Positions 1 through 5,257 of a stretch of DNA of 5,257 nt are shown piece after piece. The translations under genes were made by a program, and so were the position numbers. Position 1 is the stretch's first letter; each line of letters begins with the position of its first letter. Under the pieces are notes generated by a model. That model saw only the letters and a list, made by a program, of their open reading frames with translations, made no database searches and was not told where the DNA came from. The stretch comes from Candidatus Bathyarchaeota archaeon (GTDB lineage: Archaea; Thermoproteota; Bathyarchaeia; Bathyarchaeales; Bathyarchaeaceae): contig JAOUMI010000055.1 of NCBI GenBank assembly GCA_029881555.1, forward strand, positions 1 to 5,257, read 5' to 3'.

Positions 1-1
1 C

Positions 2-121
2 AGGAAGCAGCGCTACGGCAAAAAAAGGGGAGATCGCGGGGGATGTCACCACATTATGGGCGTTAGAACAAACGCCTCTGCGAAAACTGTGAAAGAAATT
101 GTAGCCAGACTCACAGCTTAA
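2..121 (+). CDS. Possible C-terminal fragment of an unidentified protein (5' end outside window)
   Basis: An open frame enters from the left edge and reads 39 codons to a TAA at 119-121, ending in GVRTNASAKTVKEIVARLTA. The last 20 residues look like an ordinary amphipathic C-terminal helix, and the gene would converge on rqcH with a 19-nt gap. I do not recognise the family. The next frame (3-92) is also open to a TGA at 90-92, so the reading frame is not certain and a frameshift between the two cannot be excluded. The fragment is too short to assign a function, and the segment could be non-coding. Confidence 0.3.
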   Translation, partial: RKQRYGKKRGDRGGCHHIMGVRTNASAKTVKEIVARLTA

Positions 122-140
122 CACGTTAACAATGACACAG

Positions 141-2159
141 TTAATTGAGCACACCGGGACTCACAGTTCCACGGCCCGAAGGTATGAACTTTTGTATCTC
201 CTCCAATGGAATTTCCTGAACTCTTTTTTCCAAGGCTTTTGGAGCTTTCTTGGCCAGCAACTTTCGTATCTGCTTGGCAAGTCCGCCACTGGACTGCTTT
301 CCAGGGATTATTTCGACGTAAGTGCTCGTTTGTTTGGAAACGGCATCAACTGGACCTCCAATTATCATCGGCTGCTCTTCTTTTATCTCAACTCCAACAG
401 CGACCCTTAGCGGAACATTTCGAACGTAGTTTTTTGAACCGCGAATCATGAACGCCCCCTTCTTGAGATGCTGGCCTGACGGAGGACTCTTGCTCACCTG
501 CTCGGGAGAAAACCAGTAGACATCAACCGCGCCCAACATTTCCCTCCAAGCCCTAGAGTAGGAAGCCGCAAGCTGGGCTGACTCCCCTATCGTCTGTTGA
601 GACGGAGTTTTTCCTTCGGTCTTGATTAAAACGAAGGGTGCACCGGGAATGTCGGCGTGGAACACTATGTCTTGGGGCTCCATATGTTTTTTGATAAGAA
701 TCTCGTTGGTTGTTGCGTCTCTTCCACCGATCACCAGAAAGCCGTCCGACGAGCGGAACCATCGAAACTTTTCGTACCACGCCTTTTTTCGTCTCTTGGG
801 TGGGGGCTTTGTGATTTCCCTTGCTTGCTCTACGCGTTCTCTTTGCAGTTCACTGATCTTGGCTTCGACGTCTCGCATGGCCTTCTCAGCACCTTTCAGT
901 TTCTTTGCAGCTTTCTTCGCACTTGTGTAGTAACGTGACGCGTCGGCTTGTACAGAATGACGAAGGTTGAGCGAGAACAACAAACCCTCCACAGAAACGT
1001 TGAGGATTAGGCGTCGGGGCTCTAGGGAGTGAAAGTAAACAGCGGGGACACGCCTCGCATCCCTTTCCTCTTCCATGTCTGAGACTATTTGCTTCCACGG
1101 CTTTCCTCTTTTCTTTTCATCCATGATTTTCTGAACGAGGTGCTGAAGCTCGCCGAGGTGCGCGAAGATCGCATCGCCGATTTTCCTGTTTCGTTCAGCT
1201 CTCTGTCCCAAATCTTCTAGGGCTTTCTGTTGACTTTGGAGTATTCTCTGTTGCTTTTCTAGTTCTCTTCCAGCCCCTTTGTCAGCTTCGACCTGTTTTT
1301 CTTTTAGGACCATCCCCATGTAATACTCGTCAACAGCTTCCTCGAAAGTTTTGTACACTTTTTGTTTGAGGTGGGCGTATTTTTCCAAGGGGATGGGAAC
1401 CACATCGATTCGGTTGTCATTATCGTCTGTTATGATGCGGGGTTCGGTTTCTCCAGCAGCAATAAGGGAGAGAATTCGGCGGAGGTGAACAAAGATTCTG
1501 TCGATCTCCTGCTCCCTAAGGCTCTCGCATGGAACATTCTTGTCGACTTTTGCCCGAAGCAGAATTTCCTCAGCGTACAGACCTCCTATGCTCAAGAACT
1601 TCGTGAGACCCCTCACTGTTTCCAGCCGTCCTAAACCTCTTATCTTGTCAAGTTCTTGCTGGCTTAGACGTTTGGGGTTTTTTCCACGGGGCGGGGCCTG
1701 ACGGAACACTTCGCCTCGCAGGATGTTTCGATCCCGCATTCTTCGGTAGGTTAGGGCGTGGAGAACCTCGTTTTGCGGGCTCACTAAAATGATGTTTCCT
1801 TCTCCGAACAGTTCGGATACAAGTTGGAATTCTCCCTCTCCAGTGCTCACCCTGATGATTACGATTCGCTCAAACTCGTGTTGTTCGACCTCTATGACCC
1901 TGCCGTTTCTGAGGTGCTTTCGGAGGGCCATGCAAAATGCTGGAGGCCTTTGCGGCTTCTTGAGGGCATATGAGGTTAGATGAACTCGCTTCCCCGCTTC
2001 TATGAGCAGATGGTAAGGGGGTTGGCTGGGTTGACGAAGCTTTAAGACCAGAGTAACGTGATTAAGTTGGTAAATGTTGTCGATGCGAGCATCTCTGATT
2101 AGTTGATTGAGCTCAGAAGTGATCAAGGCGATGTCGAAGCTCGTCATCTCCGCCTTCAA
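141..2159 (-). CDS. rqcH: RqcH / NFACT family ribosome-associated quality-control protein (Rqc2/NEMF homologue)
   Basis: This 672-residue protein is full length for the archaeal NFACT family. Known family role: it binds the large ribosomal subunit still carrying peptidyl-tRNA after a stalled ribosome is split, and in bacteria and eukaryotes it directs addition of C-terminal tails that mark the nascent chain for degradation. Visible parts are an NFACT-N domain (about 1-160, with ELFGEGNIIL at 116-125 and RRMRDRNILRGEVF at 139-152), a helix-hairpin-helix-like segment (about 163-235), charged coiled-coil helices (about 283-350 and 410-450), and an NFACT-R (DUF814) domain at about 460-600 with WYEKFRWF, GGRDATTNEIL, HADIPGAP and GSKNYVRN. 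The usual Asp-Arg pair of NFACT-N is Glu97-Arg98 here. The TTG start at 2159 has GGGGG (2167-2171) 7 nt upstream and gives the MKxEM start recalled for other archaeal homologues; ATG at 2147 is the alternative. Identity is very likely; tailing activity in this organism is inferred. Confidence 0.95.
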   Translation of the reverse strand: MKAEMTSFDIALITSELNQLIRDARIDNIYQLNHVTLVLKLRQPSQPPYHLLIEAGKRVHLTSYALKKPQRPPAFCMALRKHLRNGRVIEVEQHEFERIVIIRVSTGEGEFQLVSELFGEGNIILVSPQNEVLHALTYRRMRDRNILRGEVFRQAPPRGKNPKRLSQQELDKIRGLGRLETVRGLTKFLSIGGLYAEEILLRAKVDKNVPCESLREQEIDRIFVHLRRILSLIAAGETEPRIITDDNDNRIDVVPIPLEKYAHLKQKVYKTFEEAVDEYYMGMVLKEKQVEADKGAGRELEKQQRILQSQQKALEDLGQRAERNRKIGDAIFAHLGELQHLVQKIMDEKKRGKPWKQIVSDMEEERDARRVPAVYFHSLEPRRLILNVSVEGLLFSLNLRHSVQADASRYYTSAKKAAKKLKGAEKAMRDVEAKISELQRERVEQAREITKPPPKRRKKAWYEKFRWFRSSDGFLVIGGRDATTNEILIKKHMEPQDIVFHADIPGAPFVLIKTEGKTPSQQTIGESAQLAASYSRAWREMLGAVDVYWFSPEQVSKSPPSGQHLKKGAFMIRGSKNYVRNVPLRVAVGVEIKEEQPMIIGGPVDAVSKQTSTYVEIIPGKQSSGGLAKQIRKLLAKKAPKALEKRVQEIPLEEIQKFIPSGRGTVSPGVLN

Positions 2160-2188
2160 GCGATTTCCCCCAGAAAGGTGTTGAATTG

Positions 2189-2210
2189 AACGCTAATAAA
2201 TGCTTTATAC
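2189..2210 (-). promoter_or_regulatory. TATA-like promoter region of rqcH, possibly bidirectional
   Basis: On the minus strand GTATAAAG (2210-2203) and the adjacent AAAGCATTTATTA (2205-2193) are archaeal TATA/BRE-like. They lie about 35-50 nt upstream of the TTG start, which would give a short leader containing GGGGG at 2167-2171. Read on the plus strand, the same stretch is AAATGCTTTATAC, also a good BRE/TATA match, and could drive transcription towards the plus-strand gene. Motif spacing is the only evidence. Confidence 0.5.
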
Positions 2211-2350
2211 TCACGTAGGTTCTCTTCTTTTTTACAACTAAACTGTTTGAAACTTAGCTCTGTCCCTTTTGTGCGGATTGCTGATCGGTGTTGTTGTGTT
2301 TCACTCGCGCGGATTGTTCAAAAGGTTGAACGAGATGTTCAAAAGTGTTG

Positions 2351-2358
2351 TTTTAAAT
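2351..2358 (+). promoter_or_regulatory. Candidate TATA box (TTTTAAAT) for the following small gene
   Basis: TTTTAAAT is centred about 25 nt upstream of the ATG at 2380. That is the spacing expected for a leaderless archaeal transcript starting on or next to the initiator codon. There is no Shine-Dalgarno sequence before this ATG, which fits leaderless translation. An A/T-rich 8-mer is weak evidence on its own. Confidence 0.35.
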
Positions 2359-2379
2359 CATAGTATACGCATAGAACTT

Positions 2380-2769
2380 ATGGTAAAAGCTTGTTGGCGG
2401 ACCAGTGAAATGATGAAATCTCAGAAGTCTGATTGGAAAGAAAAATTCGATTCTTGTTTGCTTGAAATTGTGGACGAAGCGCTGGCAGCATTCTTCGGGA
2501 AGGAGGCTGCCGAACTAATTTACATTTATCTTGAAGAGAATGGGTTGAAGAAAAGGGATATTCCCAACAAAATTAAAGCCTTTTCACAATGTTTGGCGAA
2601 GGTCTTGGGCGACGAAGCAATTCTAGTAGGGAATTACATCAAAAAGAAACTGTACTCAAAATTCAATATACAACCTAAAAGAGGAAACCCAAGTTTCGTG
2701 GAAGTAGCAGTTGCAATAAAATCGTTAGATACCGGATTTGTAAAAAGCATCTATGGAGCTTCTCTGTGA
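2380..2769 (+). CDS. Small helical-domain protein, resembling NitrOD5-type archaeal output domains
   Basis: The open frame extends back to a TTG at 2269 (166 residues). I place the start at ATG 2380 because the upstream stretch is not protein-like and a TATA-like box sits 25 nt before this ATG; ATG 2410 or 2413 is also possible. The core, from WKEKFDSCLLEIVDEAL to IKKKLYSKF (about 75 residues), looks like four or five amphipathic helices. Its pattern, an FDxxLxxIVDEAL helix, IYxYLEENGLKKRDIP, then a LAKVLGDEA helix and a final KKKLY, recalls the small domain called NitrOD5, found alone or as an output module of archaeal signalling proteins. That assignment is from memory. A 34-residue tail (FNIQPKRGN onward) has no motif I know. 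No signal peptide or membrane segment is evident. Function is unknown; a regulatory role is only suggested. Confidence 0.75.
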   Translation: MVKACWRTSEMMKSQKSDWKEKFDSCLLEIVDEALAAFFGKEAAELIYIYLEENGLKKRDIPNKIKAFSQCLAKVLGDEAILVGNYIKKKLYSKFNIQPKRGNPSFVEVAVAIKSLDTGFVKSIYGASL

Positions 2770-2800
2770 AATTGAGAGTCAAAATCTCGAGAGCGCATAT

Positions 2801-2873
2801 GCCTAACAGGGATATCTTGCGATCTCCCGTAGCCGTGTTGTGCTAGAGGCTTGGATAATCCTCTTGTATAGGC
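2801..2873. ncRNA. 73-nt cloverleaf-like structured element, candidate non-coding or cis-regulatory RNA
   Basis: Inverted repeats here fold into a compact four-way junction with almost no unpaired junction bases. The closing stem pairs 2801-2808 (GCCTAACA) with 2865-2873 (TGTATAGGC), giving 8 pairs and one bulge. The first arm is 2809-2828: GGGA/TCCC, a G-A mismatch, then ATC/GAT around a 4-nt loop. The middle arm is 2830-2845, TAGC/GCTA with an 8-nt loop. The last arm is 2845-2864, AGAGG/CCTCT with a 10-nt loop; base 2845 can pair in either arm. On the minus strand the tetraloop reads GCAA, a GNRA loop, which favours minus-strand RNA. The middle loop bases 2834-2840 are complementary to 2924-2930. 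It is tRNA-sized but lacks tRNA signature bases. It could be an RNA, a degenerate tRNA, or a DNA-level recombination or transposon-end structure. Confidence 0.35.
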
Positions 2874-2959
2874 GCACAAGCTTCCCGCATTTCCTTCCCA
2901 GAAGTCTTGTTTGGATACGTCGCCAACACGGATGAACAGAAAATCTTTAGAAAGAGAAA

Positions 2960-3304
2960 ATGAGAAATACTTATATCACTCTACTGAAGCCCTCAAGGAA
3001 AACGTATGGGATCGAATTGAAGCCTCTAACCCTTATTTACTGGAGCAGAGTTTGTTTCGGCATCGTCGCCGCACTGATATCTGCTGTTGGCAATTTGGCA
3101 TCACCTGAGCTATTCAAGAGTTTATTGCAAGGGGTGTCGATGGCGATTATCGTTTACATCCTCAGCTACTACTTTCTCAAGTCGCAATTCATCGCCAAGG
3201 TGGAAAAGCCTTCCAAGGTGTTATGGACCGGGATAGGCGCCTACTTCCTCACGTGGATCGTCACATGGACACTCTTATTCACCATGCTAAAACCACCAGG
3301 CTAA
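2960..3304 (+). CDS. Small membrane protein with three predicted transmembrane helices, function unknown
   Basis: This 114-residue frame ends in TAA at 3302-3304. From about residue 23 it is clearly membrane-protein-like. Helix 1 is about 23-45 (LTLIYWSRVCFGIVAAL), helix 2 about 55-73 (a VSMAIIVYILSYYFL stretch), and helix 3 about 88-110 (a GIGAYFLTWIVTWTLLF stretch). A charged loop KSQFIAKVEKPSK (74-86) lies between helices 2 and 3. I recall similar short three-helix proteins from TACK archaea without a named function. ATG 2960 is the first in-frame ATG, but the first 19 residues are unremarkable and a strong TATA-like element sits inside them, so initiation at TTG 3017 (giving MKPLTLIYW) is a real alternative. 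It converges on the radA operon with an 86-nt gap. There are no catalytic motifs to support a specific role. Confidence 0.8.
   Translation: MRNTYITLLKPSRKTYGIELKPLTLIYWSRVCFGIVAALISAVGNLASPELFKSLLQGVSMAIIVYILSYYFLKSQFIAKVEKPSKVLWTGIGAYFLTWIVTWTLLFTMLKPPG
2968..2977. promoter_or_regulatory. Strong TATA-like element (ACTTATATCA)
   Basis: On the plus strand GAAATACTTATATC (2964-2977) matches the archaeal BRE plus TATA pattern closely and predicts a plus-strand transcript start near 2998. This lies inside the first codons of the membrane-protein frame as called, so either that protein starts later (TTG 3017) or the element serves something else. On the minus strand GATATAAGTA would start a transcript near 2947, just before the structured element at 2931-2801. 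Direction cannot be settled from sequence. Confidence 0.4.
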
Positions 3305-3355
3305 CGAGCAAAATCCGTCTGCATCGGTCTATTAGACTCACGCTACCCTAGAGAG

Positions 3356-3380
3356 TTCAGAAAAATAGTTTCAGAAAAAT
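3356..3380. repeat. Tandem 11-bp direct repeat TTCAGAAAAAT
   Basis: TTCAGAAAAAT occurs at 3356-3366 and again at 3370-3380, a 14-nt period. On the minus strand each copy carries a run of five T, so the repeat is probably a doubled termination signal of the radA operon. Confidence 0.7.
3361..3379 (-). terminator. T-run terminator of the radA operon
   Basis: Read on the minus strand, two TTTTT runs (3379-3375 and 3365-3361) follow the stop codon of the 133-residue gene by 11-30 nt. Oligo-T tracts without a required hairpin are the known archaeal intrinsic terminators. The position, between two convergent genes, fits. Confidence 0.6.
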
Positions 3381-3390
3381 GACCGTGGAA

Positions 3391-3792
3391 CTATCCCAGT
3401 TTAGCCTGCACGATCTTCTTAGGCTTCCTATCTTCCTCAAGTTTTACTAAAACACGCGTGTACTCAGCCCAAGCTCTAAAGAAGCCACGATCATAATTCG
3501 AGTGAAGCTTGTTCTTTTCATGTCTGGAAAACTCCCGCCGATACTTGGTTAATTCCTGTTTATTGTTCAATTTCATCTTTGAGACAAACACATACCGATC
3601 ATCGTTTGACCTGTGAGCCAAGATCATGCCGTTAAGAGCCCTTAAAAATCCGCTGTTGAACTCGTTTTTCTTCACATCCTTGCTTAACCGCTCCAACTCT
3701 CGTTCTGCCTCAGCGAACTGCCTGCTTGTAATGAGTTGGAAGAAACGAGTCACTAGGGCTGGCGGTATTGGCATCTTACCTTCGGCTCTCAT
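3391..3792 (-). CDS. Uncharacterised protein translationally linked to radA, with internal duplication
   Basis: The 133-residue frame starts at ATG 3792, inside the end of radA (17-nt overlap). A second ATG at 3774 (MPIPPALV) lies one base after the radA TAA and is preceded by GAAGGT; I favour neither strongly. The two genes would share a transcript, with translation coupled. The protein is soluble, mostly helical and basic, with a [11 protein letters not shown] tail. Two segments resemble each other: residues 43-53 [11 protein letters not shown] and 98-108 [11 protein letters not shown] share the pattern aromatic, N/D, x, G, F, x, R, A. This suggests duplicated helical hairpins, perhaps TPR-like. 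I do not recognise a named family and see no catalytic motif. Its position suggests, but does not prove, a role alongside RadA in recombination or repair. Confidence 0.85.
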   Translation of the reverse strand: MRAEGKMPIPPALVTRFFQLITSRQFAEAERELERLSKDVKKNEFNSGFLRALNGMILAHRSNDDRYVFVSKMKLNNKQELTKYRREFSRHEKNKLHSNYDRGFFRAWAEYTRVLVKLEEDRKPKKIVQAKLG

Positions 3793-4768
3793 CCTCTTCC
3801 GTTACATCTTCAACTCCGCTTCCGGTGATCTTAAACACCCTCTCCCCCTCGGGCAGATACGGACTGGAAACAAGACGGGCAATCCTCACTCGTCCCCGCG
3901 CAGACTTGCGGAGATAAACCCGTGTATGACTCGTGTGCGCAACGATGTGGCCACCAATGGGGTGAACGGCATTACCGAAGAAGACATCTGGCTTAGACAT
4001 CACCTGGTTCGTTACCACTGCAGCAGCGTTGAAAGCTCGAGCTAGGCGGATCAGCCTGTGCATGTGCTTGTTAAGCTTCTGCTGCCTCTCCGCGAGCATT
4101 TCCCTGCCGAGATATTCGCTTCTAAAATGAGAGGTTAGAGAATCCACGATAATCAGGCGAATTCCGTTTTCTTTGATAATTTCGTCCGCATTCTCGAGGA
4201 GAAACGTCTGGTGGTCCGACGTGTACGCCTCAGCATAAATGATGTTCTTAACGACCTCTTCTGGATCCAAACCCAGATGCTGTGCCATCTGAACGATGCG
4301 TTCTGTTCTGAAGGTGTTTTCAGTGTCCACATAGAGGGACCCGCCGCCCAACCCACCCCGTTCAGGGGGCAACTGCACGTTCACACACAGCTGATGGCAA
4401 AGCTGGCTCTTGCCACTTCCGTACTCCCCGTAAAACTCCGTGATAGTTTGGGTCTCCAGCCCTCCTCCCAGAAGCTCGTCCATCGTCTTGCTCCCGGTTG
4501 TTAGGCGCAGAACGTTCTGCCGCATTTTTATCAGTTCGTCCACGCGAATGAACGAGACGGCGATGGTTGACCGTGCCGTGCGTGTGACTTCCAGCGCCTT
4601 CTTCTCGCCGATTCCGACTGACTCGAGTTCTTTTACTGTGGCTGTAGCTAGGGATTCTACTGTGTGGAATCCCAGCTCGCGTAGTTTCTGAGCTGTTGCT
4701 GGTCCGATTCCAGGCAGGTCTTCGATGTGCTCGTATTTTTTTTCTTCCAGAGGTGGCTCTTCAGCCAT
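3776..4768 (-). CDS. radA: DNA repair and recombination protein RadA (archaeal RecA/Rad51 recombinase)
   Basis: The 330-residue length is typical for archaeal RadA. Known role: an ATP-dependent filament on single-stranded DNA that carries out homology search and strand exchange. An N-terminal helix-hairpin-helix domain (about 13-67, [17 protein letters not shown] and VGIGEKKA) binds DNA. The RecA core follows with Walker A GEYGSGKS (114-121), the DTENTFR segment (148-154), Walker B LIIVDS (205-210), [13 protein letters not shown] (210-222), the DNA-binding loop region [21 protein letters not shown] (split at 254-264 and 265-274) and C-terminal [13 protein letters not shown]. The linker polymerisation motif is FIRV (73-76) rather than the usual FxxA. 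ATG 4768 is supported by TGAGG (4776-4780) with 7-nt spacing. There is no intein, and all ATPase motifs are intact, so it is expected to be functional. Confidence 0.98.
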   Translation of the reverse strand: MAEEPPLEEKKYEHIEDLPGIGPATAQKLRELGFHTVESLATATVKELESVGIGEKKALEVTRTARSTIAVSFIRVDELIKMRQNVLRLTTGSKTMDELLGGGLETQTITEFYGEYGSGKSQLCHQLCVNVQLPPERGGLGGGSLYVDTENTFRTERIVQMAQHLGLDPEEVVKNIIYAEAYTSDHQTFLLENADEIIKENGIRLIIVDSLTSHFRSEYLGREMLAERQQKLNKHMHRLIRLARAFNAAAVVTNQVMSKPDVFFGNAVHPIGGHIVAHTSHTRVYLRKSARGRVRIARLVSSPYLPEGERVFKITGSGVEDVTEEDESRR

Positions 4769-4804
4769 TTTGTTGCCTCAAGAGATGTCTATTAGAGCGT
4801 TGCG

Positions 4805-4835
4805 TATTTAAATTAGACGAGGTAAAGTATAAAAA
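4805..4835 (-). promoter_or_regulatory. TATA-like promoter elements upstream of radA
   Basis: On the minus strand TTTAAATA (4812-4805) is placed to start transcription near 4783, giving a leader of about 15 nt that contains the TGAGG ribosome-binding site (4780-4776). A second A/T-rich box, TTTTTATACTTTA (4835-4823), lies 20 nt further upstream and could be an additional or alternative promoter. Confidence 0.5.
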
Positions 4836-4886
4836 ATTCTGCGGGAGTAGAGGCTGAAACTAACAGTATTCTTGACTACGTTCACA

Positions 4887-5100
4887 TCATTTTCGCTTGC
4901 CAAAGGCTTTCTTATCGTCCATGTTGGTAACGTACTCGAACCCGGCTTCCAAGAGTTCTTAGTGTTTCGGCAACTCTAACCGTGAAGTCATCGCTGTCTT
5001 CCAATCCGAAGATGGTTGATTCTGTCGCGACGTGCAACAAGGTGTTTCTTATGTTTTTGTGGCTTGGGAACTTCGTTTGCGCGCGCAACGGGTGATGCTT
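4887..5100 (-). pseudogene. Decayed C-terminal fragment of an archaeal tyrosine recombinase (Xer/phage-integrase family)
   Basis: Two minus-strand frames together give a recognisable integrase tail. The first, about 5100-4950, reads PSHKNIRNTLLHVATESTIF followed by GLEDSDDFTVRVAET. The second, 4949-4887, reads EAGFEYVTNMDDKKAF and ends GKRK before TGA. Intact archaeal integrases, as I recall them, have LGHKNIxNTLxY, then an acidic DD(F/Y)xVxVAxT segment, then EAGFEYV and a basic K-R-K end. Here the Gly before His is Ser, the expected catalytic Tyr is His (codon CAC, 5034-5032), and a frameshift with a short deletion lies around 4950-4965. A TGA at 5103-5101 closes the frame upstream, so the core with the catalytic Arg is gone. 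The remnant starts 15 nt after the neighbouring oxidoreductase stop codon. It is inactive; the family call rests on motif pattern. Confidence 0.7.
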
Positions 5101-5115
5101 TCAAAAGGCTTGTTG

Positions 5116-5257
5116 CTAGATGAATTGGGGAAGTACTTTTTCGCCGTAAAGCTGAATAGAGTTGAGGATGTCTTTTTGAGGCACCAAAACCAGCACGAAA
5201 TGTTTCACTCCAGCTTCCATAAACCTCTCGATTTGATCGACAACGTTTTCTGGCGAC
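5116..5257 (-). CDS. Luciferase-like flavin/F420-dependent oxidoreductase, C-terminal fragment
   Basis: Only the last 46 codons lie in the window; the gene continues past the right edge, and its TAG stop is at 5118-5116. The sequence SPENVVDQIERFMEAG, then VKHFVLVLVPQKD and a closing YGEKVLPQFI, matches the usual end of LLM-class (beta/alpha)8-barrel oxidoreductases. In these, SPEx(V/I)xxQIxxFxEAG begins the penultimate helix and (V/I)LPxF closes the protein. Archaeal members use flavin or coenzyme F420, for example methylene-tetrahydromethanopterin reductases. The fragment is too short to name the substrate or subgroup. The end looks natural rather than truncated, despite the adjacent integrase relic. 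Confidence 0.75.
   Translation of the reverse strand, partial: SPENVVDQIERFMEAGVKHFVLVLVPQKDILNSIQLYGEKVLPQFI

Noticed and set aside
20..26. T7 run on the minus strand as an rqcH terminator
   Set aside because: It is more than 110 nt past the rqcH stop and probably inside a plus-strand gene; it could act as a backup signal, but nothing else supports it.
622..938. Open frames of about 100 codons on the plus strand
   Set aside because: They lie wholly antisense to the NFACT-R and coiled-coil parts of rqcH, and their translations have no recognisable pattern.
2801..2873. tRNA gene reading of the cloverleaf, either strand
   Set aside because: Size and arm layout are right, but the T-loop, D-loop GG, U33 and a 7-nt anticodon loop are missing, and the acceptor stem has a bulge. 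It is reported as an unidentified structured element instead.
2911..3108. 65-codon plus-strand frame starting TTG, with an internal ATG at 2932
   Set aside because: It overlaps the membrane-protein gene in another frame and ends in a basic, low-complexity translation of helix-1 DNA. Its N-terminal 40 residues look somewhat protein-like, so a short overlapping ORF is not fully excluded.
3626..4045. 139-codon plus-strand open frame
   Set aside because: It is antisense to both radA and the coupled gene, whose protein sequences are well supported; the frame has no independent start signal or motif.
4932..4943. GGGTTCGAGTAC on the minus strand, resembling a tRNA T-loop
   Set aside because: There is no flanking cloverleaf, and the same bases encode the AGFEYV landmark of the integrase relic.

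Overview
The window looks like chromosomal DNA from an archaeon, probably of the TACK group (Bathyarchaeia or Nitrososphaeria-like). The evidence is an archaeal RadA recombinase with an N-terminal helix-hairpin-helix domain, an archaeal-type RqcH/NFACT protein, A/T-rich TATA-like boxes in front of genes, and T-run rather than hairpin terminators. The lineage assignment rests on recalled family resemblance, not on a search.

Layout. Positions 1-121 may hold the tail of an unidentified plus-strand gene. Positions 141-2159 (minus) encode RqcH, the ribosome-associated quality-control factor. Its promoter lies in a short divergent spacer shared with a small plus-strand gene (2380-2769) that carries a compact helical domain. 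A spacer at 2770-2959 contains a 73-nt cloverleaf-like inverted-repeat element (2801-2873) whose central loop is complementary to a segment about 85 nt downstream. A three-helix membrane protein follows at 2960-3304 (plus). It converges on a two-gene minus-strand operon: radA (4768-3776) followed by a 133-residue protein that overlaps it by 17 nt. Tandem T-runs at 3361-3379 probably terminate this operon. Upstream of radA, 4887-5100 (minus) is a decayed tyrosine recombinase fragment, and 5116-5257 is the C-terminus of a luciferase-like flavin/F420 oxidoreductase.

The intact genes are mostly housekeeping: rescue of stalled nascent chains (RqcH) and homologous recombination (RadA). The 133-residue protein is translationally linked to RadA and has an internal duplication, so it is the best candidate for an uncharacterised partner. 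The most unusual non-coding signal is the cloverleaf at 2801-2873. The integrase relic shows past mobile-element activity next to radA. I found no CRISPR array, rRNA or canonical tRNA.
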